Below are positions 32,072 to 41,959 of a stretch of 64,000 bases of DNA, one piece after another. The notes beneath the pieces were generated by a model that was given only the letters and a program-made list of their open reading frames with translations, did not search any database and had not been told where the DNA came from. The position numbers and the translations under genes were made by a program. The DNA comes from Hexactinellida sp. DTS-2022 (Eukaryota > Porifera > Hexactinellida): assembly GCA_028753945.1 (NCBI GenBank), contig JAPNXP010000012.1, forward strand, positions 1,674,001-1,738,000, given 5' to 3'. Numbering within the stretch: the stretch's first letter is position 1; every line of letters begins with the position of its first letter.

Positions 32072-32335
32072 GGATCCAATTTATTCCAAGAAACAGCATT
32101 CTTCATTGACCGTTTCCATTCCCTGAATCACTGTTGCAACATCTCTTATTCAATGAAATCAACCAACTGTGACACAATTGATGACATTAACTCTCAAGCT
32201 TGTGAACAACTATTCTCCGTCCTCAGACGAATATCTACAGAAATTTCTTTTATGAGGGTCGAAAATGTGTTCTACAATATTAGATATTTTTTTGCATGTT
32301 TAAAAAATATGAAATTCAAAAATTGTGAAAAGTAA
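32072..32335 (+). pseudogene. HMGXB3-like transposase, C-terminal exon
   Basis: After an acceptor-like TTTACAG, the frame reads ETAFFIDRFHSLNHCCNISY, then DINSQACEQLFSVLRRIST and FMRVENVFYNIRYF, ending at TAA 32335. The pattern 'D-x-FH-x3-H ... iNSqaCEQ-fs' is the C-terminal signature I associate with the same HMGXB3-like/KDZ-type family as 11.4-13.7 kb. No upstream exons are adjacent because the long-TIR element lies there. It could be the far end of the same broken gene, or a separate copy. Confidence 0.5.
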
Positions 32336-32399
32336 TAAAGATAACTAATACTCTTTCAATTGATTATTTCTAATACACTAAATAATATTCAAACTATTG

Positions 32400-32526
32400 C
32401 AGGCGCGGCACACCCTTTCGAAAAGTGGTACGGCGGGATATTAAAAGGTACGGCAGGCACGGCGGCATACCCGGTACGGCAGGTACGGCGCTCGCCGTAC
32501 CTGCCGTACCGGGTATGCCGCCCCTG
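32400..32526. mobile_element. GC-rich MITE, short TSD TATTG
   Basis: 127 bp. CAGGCGCGGCA and, reverse complement, CAGGGGCGGCA ends; TATTG is duplicated (32395-32399, 32527-32531). The interior is an almost perfect foldback of GGTACGGCAGGTACGGCG motifs. It lies in the 3' part of the PHD-like frame. Confidence 0.75.
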
Positions 32527-32529
32527 TAT

Positions 32530-32639
32530 TGTATAGTGGTGCATGAGTAACAAAGGAAGGTAGTCACCGCCTTTTTTGTATCCGGAAGGCCCACACATGG
32601 CTTATGATACCATCTTTGACAATTTGGGCACTCCACCAT
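32530..32639 (-). pseudogene. PHD-finger-like fragment
   Basis: Residues MVECPNCQRWYHKPCVGL then FLCYSC match the second half of a PHD zinc finger. The first zinc ligands are missing upstream, where a TAT microsatellite lies. It is on the same strand as, and about 180 bp downstream of, the Ulp1-like frame, so both may come from one transposon protein. Confidence 0.5.
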
Positions 32640-32818
32640 ATTGTTGAATGCATATAATAATAATAATAATAATAGAACAGCATTTAAATTACGCTTCTTA
32701 CAAGTGTCTCGAAGCGCTTACAAATCAGTACACCTTGAAATATAAGTAGTAATGCATTAAGTGTAAAAAGTAAATGTACAGTCAAAGGTTGTTTCTCAAG
32801 CTGATTATGAGATGTGGA

Positions 32819-33520
32819 TTAGGAAGGCAAACAAGATCCATCTTCACGGAAGTAGCGAGTTTTTAGCCGAGATTTAAACATGTAGGTAAACGACAAACAC
32901 ACCATAGTGAGATTATGTATTGTGTACATTTCATTTTGCACATTCAAATGCCTTCCCTGTATTGTTGGGAACTGAGTTATTTTTTCTGATTTGAAAATTT
33001 CACTCAAGTGCTTCCTCATATTCCTATGTCGCCATCTTACTTTTGAGGGATCAACTTTAACTGCCAATGAGAGGCAAACGGCTATCGCAAACAGTCCACA
33101 GTCAGCCCCGCCATTTTGCTGCTGAACTGATGCAATAGTTACATTTAAGTCACCAAAGTCACCGATTTCCTTCCTATATAGTAAAGAAAGTTGTGTATCC
33201 AATTCCTTGCTAGTAGATCCCCCATACAGCGAATCATATAGAGAAACTGCTCCGTAAGCGTCACATGAAGAACATACCCAGTGTAACTGGCCATCATGAT
33301 GTATTTGGACACTGAAATTCGGAGCCTTGATAAACAAGCGCCTCTAAAAATAAAACATTTAGTAATAGTTTATGTATCTATATTATTCACTAAGGAAAAG
33401 TAAAATGATATATCAAAACAGATCGGAAAAGGATGTATTAGCTATACTTACTTTGATAAAATTGTGTCCTGGAGGCCTCGTATCTCCGGGTACGTATTCT
33501 TCAAATTTTCCTACAGAGAT
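32819..33520 (-). pseudogene. Ulp1-like (C48) cysteine protease fragment, two exons
   Basis: Exon 1 (about 33520-33453) encodes YVPGDTRPPGHNFIK and ends at a GTAAGT donor. The intron ends in TTTTTAG and exon 2 starts at 33343. Exon 2 has the Ulp1 catalytic set: H in GQLHWVCSS, D in LYDSLYGG, Q in SVQQQNGG and C in ADCGLFAIA. It stays open to 32819. Proteases of this type are commonly carried by invertebrate transposons. No host-gene SENP features (long N-terminus) are visible. The N-terminal part of the gene is not found, so I treat it as a partial copy. Confidence 0.65.
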
Positions 33521-34130
33521 ATTAATTTAATTAATATTTGCAAGAAATAATGCCAAACAATTATATTAATACATATTATTATGCACTCTTTATCAACTTA
33601 CACAAATGCGTTGATAGTGATATCATATCAGTTAATAAGATGTTAGGATCGGATGACTCAAGAACACAACGTGATCTTGTTGGTTCATCTAATATCCTGG
33701 GAGTATCCTGTGTAACAAGTGGTGTTAGAGGCTCCACACCACACAAGGAAGCCAAGGTACTTGTTGAATGCAATTTCAAAGTAGATTCGGGTTGCGGATT
33801 GAGTAGCCATGGAAAATGGATTCATTAGAATCTTCAACTATTTCATCTAATGAAATTATGTCCTGGTGAAAGTACTAGGACTATTAGTAGCTTCCTTTGC
33901 TATTGTATCAGAACCAGTAGTATCAACACGAGGCGCTGGAATGATCCTTGCTGGAGAAATACTGAGGGCTGGACCATAAATTATTTCTTATATGCCCTAA
34001 GTATTTTAATTAAGAGTTTCTTCTTACAACACCGACTAACATTTGTGAAAGGCACATCTTTGGGCCACCATTTAGGCTTAAGGTGTAATTTGCCCCAAAA
34101 GATCTACTTTTTCCTATATAAATATAGACA
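33521..34130. other. No recognisable gene
   Basis: Small plus-strand frames at 33538-33828 and 33850-34143 resemble no family I know. They may be random. Confidence 0.3.
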
Positions 34131-34182
34131 TCTATACTATTAAAACACAAACCTGTATATAGTGCAGCGGCACAACCATATA

Positions 34183-34444
34183 ATTGTTCATTTTTTGATA
34201 AAAGCACCAAAATTTGTACACATGTACTTTGATGTAGTGCGAACATTTTTGGATATTGAGGCAATTGAAAGAGTGTCTATATCGGCCATGACAGCTCGCC
34301 AAAGTAACCACGTCCGATAGTGTTCGCCGGACGTGTTTCCCATAAAAACTTGTTCAAATTAAGTTATATCGTCTTTTTATTGTTGAATTCGGTTTCGAAG
34401 TAAAATTTCCGATAATTTGATATATCACATGACCATATTTGGAA
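34183..34444 (+). repeat. Left arm of 262-bp inverted repeat
   Basis: It pairs with 34945-35206 with very few differences. The spacer (34445-34944) holds a GGATCCGG-rich stretch near 34860-34940. Confidence 0.9.
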
Positions 34445-34944
34445 GAATTTTTTTCCATAGCAACGCTGGAATGTATCAGGAATGTGTCAAAAATTCCTTT
34501 CTCCAATTGTGTCCTTACCCAATCGAGTGACCCCTCTTTCGACTCCACTCAACTACCTGAGTATACTTATGCACACACCGACCCTGTAAAACGTGATTTG
34601 ATAAAATTATTCAATATTCACCGTGATTTACCATAAATATCGAATAATTTTATTTTTATTCTCTAGTAAATATATCTATTATATTTCGGTTGGTACGTAC
34701 ATAAAAACTGTAAGCTGGACTCAGTTAGTACTTTGATTTAGTGTACGTGACAACTATAATACATTAATTTTTATCGTTAGATATGTTAGAGTCTTGTATT
34801 CCCTACATCGTGTTCATATCATCTAACAAGTCCGTGGTAGACTGATGGAATATGCAAAGGCGGATCCGGCCGGATTTGCAGATCCAGGATCCGGCGAGAT
34901 CCGGATCCGGCCGGAACCAAAATAGTGGATCCGGTGCATCTCTA

Positions 34945-35206
34945 TTCCAAATATGGTCATGTGATATATCAAATTATCGGAAATTTTACTTCGAAACCGA
35001 ATTCAACAATAAAAAGACGATATAACTTAATTTGAACAAGTTTTTATGGGAAACACGTCCGGCGAACACTATCGGACGTGGTTACTTTGGCGAGCTGTCA
35101 TGGCCGATATAGACACTCTTTCAATTGCCTCAATATCCAAAAATGTTCGCATACATCAAAGTACATGTGTACAAATTTTGGTGCTTTTATCAAAAAAATG
35201 AACAAT
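34945..35206 (-). repeat. Right arm of 262-bp inverted repeat
   Basis: Reverse complement of 34183-34444, within the Helitron. An RNA across it would form a very long hairpin. Confidence 0.9.
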
Positions 35207-35645
35207 CTTGTGAAATTTTATGTCTATGACGCTGGACTAATATGTGTGTGTATATGTGTATATATTTGTTTGTATGTTACGAGATGATTGAAGAAAGTGG
35301 ACGGTTTCCAAATGTGATTTTTGGCATATAGAGGTAACTTTTGGCACTCGCAACAAGTTGAGGTTTCCACTCAAAATTTCTCACACCTCGACAAGTTATG
35401 ACGTCATTGTCACATTTCAGAACCCTGAAAATTCACTTAATCGAACATAATTCGCGCCCTTTAAGAGATAAAAATCTGAAAATTTAATAGAACATGTACA
35501 ATAATGATGCGGACACGTTGGTCACACCAGATCGTCACTATGCTTACTCATTATCGCATGATGACGTAATCACTAAATTTCACTTTGTTAAATTTGACTA
35601 TTTTAGGCCTATTTTCGCTTTATAATCAATATTAGGAGTATATAA

Positions 35646-35680
35646 ACCACACACCAACCGCGAAGCGGTTGGTGTGTGGT
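35646..35680. repeat. 35-bp perfect palindromic hairpin near the Helitron 3' end
   Basis: ACCACACACCAACCGC, centre GAA, then the full complement. It lies about 40 bp before the Helitron CTAG. A near-identical hairpin is at 41244-41278. Confidence 0.9.
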
Positions 35681-35722
35681 TGTGTTCTGCCGTGAAGCGA
35701 CCTAGCAAGCGAAGCGCGCTAG

Positions 35723-35990
35723 TTATAATTAAACAGTAACATAATCATGGTAACTTGCATCGAGACTTGCAAAACAATTTGCAAAAATTTTAATGTATTT
35801 GAAATTTGCACAAAATGAATAAATAATAAATAAAAATAACACTCTCTAATTGCCTTAATTAAGATAGTACAGTGCAACCTCTCTACAAGTGGGGAAACAT
35901 GGCATGAGCAAAATTTGATTAGTCCCCCGTTCCCCGGTTATAATTTTCAATTGGATAAATACTAAATATGGTCATATTAATTATACAGTA
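35723..35990. other. Intergenic AT-rich stretch with a MITE-like end
   Basis: TACAGTGCAACCTCTCTACA near 35870 looks like a pogo-like end, and a possible partner region (TAGAGCTGAGC motifs) lies near 36200-36370. I cannot fix borders. No gene seen. Confidence 0.3.
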
Positions 35991-36181
35991 TACAGTAGAG
36001 CCTCTGAACAACGGACACCTTGGGACCGGAACCGTTGTCCGTTATTTAGAGGTTGTCCGCTATTTAGAGGTTGCTTTTCTATTAGACATATGCTAAATAA
36101 ATAAATCCGTGCCACGAGGGTTGTCCGTTATATAGAGGTAGTCCGCTATTTGGAGTGTCCGTTATGGGAGGCTCCACTGTA
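35991..36181. mobile_element. pogo/Tc1-like MITE, TA target
   Basis: Starts TACAGTAGAGCCTCTGAACA, ends GGGAGGCTCCACTGTA; 191 bp with terminal inverted repeats and a TA at each end. Internal GTCCG(T/C)TAT motifs repeat in both halves. Confidence 0.85.
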
Positions 36182-36890
36182 TATATATTTAATAGAGAAT
36201 GCTTATATAGAGCTGAGCTTTGTAGAGTTCAGATTTTTCCCATACTAAAGGCCCAGGCTTATATTCTAAAGGTCAATTTCAAAGTTTGGAAAAACTGACC
36301 TTTCTCACTGCCTGAATACACATACTGAAAAACTGAACTCTACTAGAGCTGAGCTCTATATAAGTAATTTCTACTTAATATACCAATAACCGTGACCTTC
36401 GTTATATAAGGCCATACTACTATGTAGATTTTGCTGGACCATGGATTACTTAAAGTCCATTGATTATTAGCTGACATATCTTTATCTCAATATCTAGTAA
36501 TGACAGACCTGAGAAATGCATTATAATTGTATAGGAAGTTACGAACATGATATCAAGGCATACATAACACCCTTTAGAATTGTGATATATCACCATTTGA
36601 TTATGTAATCGCTATTTTTCGTGGGAATTATCGTGTTTTTATAGCCTGCTTTTAACATAGTTATACGAGTTATAAATGTTCAAAATTGGAACATGATGAT
36701 GTCCATAACTAGTTGAATGAAATATATCGAAATTATAAATGGAATGTTGACGCATTCCTCGGTTGCCAGGGAAATGCATATTTCTTAAAATGAGCCATAA
36801 CATAAAAACTATCTATTTTATATTAACCATGCTAGTACTGATCTATCCGTAATTGGTAACTTCCTATTCATTAATAATACATTTTCTAGG
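36182..36890. other. No recognisable gene
   Basis: AT-rich; short sequence motifs such as GAGCTGAGCTCTATATAAG near 36350 suggest debris of another TIR element. Confidence 0.3.
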
Positions 36891-36903
36891 CCTAACTTCA
36901 ATG

Positions 36904-36971
36904 ATTTTTGAGATAATGAGATTATTAGCACTTAATTCTTTATATGGTAATAATCTCATTATCTCAAAAAT
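36904..36971. repeat. Perfect 24-bp stem hairpin with 20-nt loop
   Basis: Arms ATTTTTGAGATAATGAGATT plus ATTA (36904-36927) and their exact complement (36948-36971). The whole fold is 68 nt, about the size of a small pre-miRNA. It has no mismatches, which is unusual for a real pre-miRNA. A second hairpin follows after 7 nt. Confidence 0.85.
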
Positions 36972-36978
36972 ATTGAAG

Positions 36979-37025
36979 AAAACCGACAAGTATTCTCTCT
37001 TTGAGAGAGAATACTTGTCGGTTTT
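36979..37025. repeat. Perfect 22-bp stem hairpin with 3-nt loop
   Basis: Arms 36979-37000 and 37004-37025 (AAAACCGACAAGTATTCTCT and complement), loop TTG. It sits 7 nt after the previous hairpin. Very stable if transcribed; could also be a cruciform or a tiny foldback element. Confidence 0.88.
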
Positions 37026-37349
37026 GGTCATCCCAACTGCTCCCCACACTGCTTCTTTGTTTTCTGTGACATATTCTTTAAAATCGTTGCAACCTAAAAC
37101 GGTTAACCCACTGTTCTAGGTAAAAACTACACCAACAGCTTCATTAGTAGGGACTTAAATCGTTCCAAAGTGTTGGCTAGAATCTCTCTAGCATTTCCTC
37201 TAGTCATAAGTGGCATTTAGACAAAAAATTTGGATTTGAGAACAAGTATGAGAAGTAGAGGAAAAATTGAAGGGGAAAGCATTATGTACTCGTTGGGCAA
37301 AGCCTAATGTACTCATTAAAGGTGTTTATGTAAAGGTGTTTGTGGTTAT

Positions 37350-37591
37350 GAGCATGCTCTCAGTACCTATTGAGCATGCTCTCAGTACCTAATGAGCATG
37401 CTCTCAGTACCTATTGAGCATGCTCTCAGTACCTAATGAGCATGCTCTCAGTACCTATTGAGCATGCTCTCAGTACCTATTGAGCATGCTCTCAGTACCT
37501 ATTGAGCATGCTCTCAGTACCTATTGAGCATGCTCTCAGTACCTATTGAGCATGCTCTCAGTATCTATTGAGCATGCTCTCAGTACTTTTC
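37350..37591 (+). repeat. 22-bp satellite array, about 11 copies
   Basis: Unit GAGCATGCTCTCAGTACCTA plus TT or AT, nearly identical across the array. Each unit contains the GAGCATGCTC palindrome. The same unit flanks the RAG1-like element at 4766-4800 and 10906-10990. The last unit here reads AGTACTTTTC. Confidence 0.95.
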
Positions 37592-37604
37592 ACTATAAGG
37601 ATAA

Positions 37605-40600
37605 TTGATAAATATTCCTCCATTTAGACTGGAAACAGATGATGTGGTGGCGAGAACTACGACCACTTCTCCACCTCCCGCCACTTACTCTTCTACTGAA
37701 AATCTTTATATCCCCATAACCTCTCCCGAAATACCTGAAGCAGACACTGCTCCTTCGTTTATTCCCTCCATGTCAGTATCTACATCAGTAGTTTCTTCTG
37801 AAATTTCAATGTCTCCAGAAGTTGCCACTCCTTCAGGAGTTATCATCCCCCGTTATCACCACCACTACTTACTGCCATCCTTTCAGCTGCTACTTTCTCT
37901 TTACCAACTATTACTTCCTATGGTGACCTAGGGACTCTTGTCCAAGCTGCTGATGGGTCATGGGATCGACTGAGGCAACTGGTGAATGAGATCCCAGATG
38001 AACAGAGATTTCTGTACCTCACTTTCCACTCTAAACCCGCTCCTTCAGACACACTTCATTCCCACTTGGTGACAAAGCTAGAAAAAACTTGGACGGTCCA
38101 TTTTCAACTCAGAGGGCTAGAGCAGCTAGCAGTTCTCTTGGATATCATACAGAACTGGGATTTCAGGCGGTATCTGTAGTTTTTGCATCCTTTTTCCTGC
38201 ACAGCCACAGAGAGGAGGCAGTTTGGGAGCCCGACCAGGTGTCTTGGTGTTGACTCCGTTCCAAAAGCCATATTCCAAGGCACTTGGTAAGGATGGAATT
38301 CTAGTCTGCCATGAGCTTACTACATCACAATGCAACATAGCAAGCGATCTTTACAAGCACAACTTCATAACACCTGAAGCACGGGTAGATACCCGGCTGA
38401 TGAAGCAGCAGGATCAGCAAGCAGTGGAAAATAAAGAAGTGTTTCCCCATATTGTTCTAGCGGTAGAGTTTCTCGCCAAACAAGGCTTACCTTTCAGAGG
38501 CCATCGGGATGACAAGGTGGATTTTGACAAAGATGACACCAACAGAGGCAACTTCATAGCCACAATGCAACTTTTGACAAAAAGAGATAATTTTCTTCAC
38601 AAGCACCTTCTCACTGCAAATCGAAATGCTAAATACTCCAGCAAGACCATCCAGAATCAAATAATCCATATCTATGGATTCTATGCCAACAAGATAAAAG
38701 AGCGGTCACAAGACATCTACGAGAAGGCAGACTATCATTCACTGTCATTGCTGATGAATGCACTGAACCACATGCCAACCAGGAAGTTCTCTCTGTGTGC
38801 CTAAGGTTTGTGGACTCATCTTCGCCTCAAGATCCTCACATCAAGGAATGCTTAATTGGGTTTCTCTTTTTGGAAAGAGCAAATGCTCTCTCTATCTCCC
38901 AAAAAGATTTTGGAATCTCTCTTTGCCACATCTCTTGATCCATCCAACATTCGAGGTCAGGCCTACGATGGTGCTGCTGTAATGTCCTCTGCGGTAGCAG
39001 GCATTCAAGCTAAGATCAAGGAGATTAGTCCATTAGCCGTGTACACCCACTGCTATTCTCACTCCCTTAACCTCTCAATTGCAGCAGGTTGCAAAGTTCA
39101 GGAAGTAAGAAACTTAATTGCTCTAATTAACGAGACATATCTCTTCTTAACTAACAGTCCCAAGCGACAGAGGTTGTTTGAATTGACCGTGGAGGTCTAT
39201 CTACCTAAATCCTCACATACTAGGCTTACAGGACTATGCAAGACAAGCTGGGCGGAGCGGCACACATGCTTCGACGTGTTTTTGGAGATTTATGAAGCTC
39301 TTGTTACTTTCCAAGATGCCATCTTATCTCCTCATGAGTACCCTGATTTTCCTCGCACTACAGGAAGTTGGGATTGGGATAATGATACAAGAGTAAAAGC
39401 TCAAGGGCTGAAAGCTGCACTGTCTTCATTTCAGACAATAACTGTGTTCATGATCATCAAAAACACTCTTGACTTAGTGAAAATACTTGCCGTAAAGTTC
39501 CAGAAGCCTGATCAAGACATCTTTGAGGCATATAAGGATGGTTGATGAAGTAATTGAAAGTGTGAAGACCACTCGAAAAACAATTGACATCACTTTCAGC
39601 TTATGGTATGATGAGATTCTCCAGCTGACTACAAAAATTGGTGTAGAAGAAACCGTTCCCAGGAGGACAATTGCGATTCCACTGCTGGACTCACTCATCA
39701 TTCAGAGGTAAAGAACGTCATGTTGGTGCACTTCTCTTCCTTGTTCCATTGTTCCCTTTCCAAAATCACTGGGAAGTGAACTCAGGAGGTGGCAGGCTCT
39801 GTTGCAGCCAAGGATGTTAGGGAAGGAGGAAAAACATCGAAAATTCCAAACAATCTTCTTCTCACTCTCGGTGCTTGTGATATTGACTCATTCCCGAATA
39901 TGATCGATCCAACCAAAAATCAGTTTTCCGTGGGCCAAAGGAAGCCAATTTTAATCGTTTGCAATATGATCAAGGGGCCCCGAGCGGAAAAATATGCCGC
40001 GGGCCCCGCGCAACCCAAATCCGGCCCTGACAAGGAGGCCTACTCATAAAATATTTAAGATTAAACGCTGTTCCTTCTGTCCCCCATGCCATTAACATTT
40101 CACATGTGTGTTTACGAATTAAAACTCGATTGTTGTATGTGGGTATGTTTGTTCGGCTTGTATTAGTGTGATAGGAGAATAGAAACCGCACTTATAATTG
40201 AGATAGAGGCTAGCTTCCAAATAGTCATATAGGTAAACAAGTATGCTGATTCCGAATTTCGCATTTAGAAATTCTAAAATCAATATTTATTGCTGTTGTG
40301 TTTAATGAAGTAAACAAATTGCTGAAAATTCAAAATGAACCAGGAGACTGGCTTCCAGTTGGTGTAATAGGTGAACGAGTGAGTATGCTGATTCCGATTC
40401 TCGCTTTAAAAATATTCAACATTAATATTTATTGTTGTTGTTGACAAAATATGTAAACAAATGGGTGAAATTTTAAATTATGGAGTCATATAATGATTGG
40501 TTTAGGGAGGGGTAAGGCCGCGTGGCGGCCGTTAACTTGATGTGTGTAGCACCGATCCGTCGCAAAGCTACCGAGACGGAAGGGCTCCTATTTACGAATA

Positions 40601-41232
40601 AGGAAATATACATCTGAATTCAGTCTGAAATTCAATACGCTTGCAGAGCCGAGGCACGGGATTGGAACCTGTCTGGCAAGGGAGTTTCAGAGCGAGCGTA
40701 GCGAGTGATTGATTTGGGGTTCTGGGGGCTTGTCCCCCGAATTTTTTTAAACTTAATACTTGTTAAATTCTCAGGACAATTAGTAGAATTTGGATTAATT
40801 ATTGATATTAGTAAATAAGACCCTAGTTCATTTAGTCGAAAATTCAAAGAATTAGGTCACGTTGGTATGGCAATTGCTTCATTGCGCCGGACAAAGAGAC
40901 TATATATTAATACTCAAACTATGGCACATAAAGTAGGTACATCGAATTTGAACATTTTTGTCAATAAAGAATCTACCCACTGGAGGGACCCAAGCGCGGG
41001 GCCACCAAAGCGCGGGGCCCCGGCATATGCCGCATCTGCCGTATGGTAAATCCGGGCCTGCTCCTTGTCATAGCAAGCACTCTACCAATAACTAGCGCGG
41101 AGGCTGAGCGTTCTTTCTCCCTCATGAGGCGAATCAAGACTTACGCTAGATGAGATTTGACTGAAGAACATCTTTCTGACCAAGCAGTCATTGCCATGCA
41201 CTACAGCGAACGTATTCCAATTGATGAAATAT
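37605..41232 (+). pseudogene. hAT-family (ZMYM1/DUF4371-like) transposase, broken
   Basis: Pieces in order: a disordered Ser/Thr/Pro-rich start (37605-37930); a frameshifted N-terminal region; a DUF4371-like block at 38223-38804 (LAKQGLPFRGHRDD, NRGNFIATMQLL, AKYSSKTIQNQIIHIYG); a catalytic-core block at 38856-39545 (IRGQAYDGAAVMSS, VYTHCYSHSLNL, LCKTSWAERH); and the hAT C-terminal dimerisation motif at 41061-41232 (ITSAEAERSFSLMRRIKTYAR followed by a stop). Several frameshifts, the stop codon and an inserted segment between about 39970 and 41060 make it non-functional. It starts just after the 22-bp satellite. Confidence 0.82.
39970..41060. mobile_element. Inserted segment(s) with AAATCC(G)GGCC ends
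   Basis: Two similar right-hand ends lie here: CAAATCCGGCCCTG near 40028 and TAAATCCGGGCCTG at 41060, each preceded by GCGCGGGGCCCC-type sequence. The hAT transposase frame resumes directly after 41060. The internal structure is unclear; it may be two partial elements. Confidence 0.4.
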
Positions 41233-41243
41233 GCAGGAACACA

Positions 41244-41278
41244 ACCACACACCAACCGCTTCGCGGTTGGTGTGTGGT
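41244..41278. repeat. 35-bp palindromic hairpin, second copy
   Basis: Same arms as 35646-35680 with the centre TTC instead of GAA, i.e. the reverse complement of the first. It suggests remains of another Helitron 3' end, but no CTAG end is found nearby. Confidence 0.8.
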
Positions 41279-41950
41279 TTGAATGGCGGACACTTCGTCG
41301 ACGAACATTTCGTCGAACGGACACTTCGTCGAACGGACTTTGGGTTTAAAGGACATTTTTGTCTGTTATATATTAGCACCTTTAATTGTTTGGTTTATTC
41401 AATTGTGTGTTCTACTTTCACAAGTAATCGGACACTTCATTGATTGACTTCACAGCCTAACATACAATGACACTCATAATTTGTATGGTTTATGTTATCA
41501 ATTGCGTGTTATATTTTTATGGTTGCATAAAACGAAGATCTGTATAAATGTACATTTGCTAATGAATATGAAAATTTAAGAATGGCCGAATCACTTAGCA
41601 TAGAAATTGTCAAACCTACGAAAGCGAAAAATAAGGCGTACCTACAAGGTTTATTATACACTCTTAATAAAGTTACCGCGGCAGGTACCCAAATTTAATT
41701 GATGCATATCTAAAGTCCTGCCAAAAATCAGTCCCTTTGTATAGAATATATTGTGCATACACGTAGATAACAAATAGATTAGCTTAAATAAATATTTTTA
41801 TTTTTAATTTTATAGATACATTTCTATTTTTTCATTTTTTGTGTATTTCTATTTTTATATTATTGTTTTTATAAATTATCAGATGTAATATGATGTAATT
41901 CCAATATCGGTTCTATTGGTCCACTGTATGTTTTAAATAGCATTATGGGA
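41279..41950. other. No recognisable gene
   Basis: A short CACTTCGTCGAACGGAC-type repeat (41290-41345) is followed by AT-rich sequence. Nothing recognised. Confidence 0.35.
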
Positions 41951-41959
41951 ATGCGGAAT

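Larger units (their letters stand above)
34131..35722 (+). mobile_element. Helitron with an internal long inverted repeat
   Basis: Begins TCTATACTATTAAAACAC (34131), a classic Helitron 5' end. Ends with a short hairpin (CTAGCAAGCGAAGCGC) and CTAG at 35719-35722, between host A (34130) and T (35723). 1592 bp, no Rep/helicase. Inside are a near-perfect inverted repeat with 262-bp arms (34183-34444, 34945-35206) and a 35-bp palindrome (35646-35680). Confidence 0.85.

Noticed and set aside
36853..37119. 88-codon frame at 36.85 kb
   Set aside because: It spans the two perfect hairpins and repeats the same residues from each arm; not a gene.
37350..37591. CRISPR-like regular array
   Set aside because: Units are contiguous 22-bp repeats without unique spacers, in a eukaryotic genome; it is a satellite.
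40640..40675. tRNA-like segment (GGGATTGGAACC resembles a T-loop complement)
   Set aside because: No cloverleaf or anticodon arm can be drawn around it.
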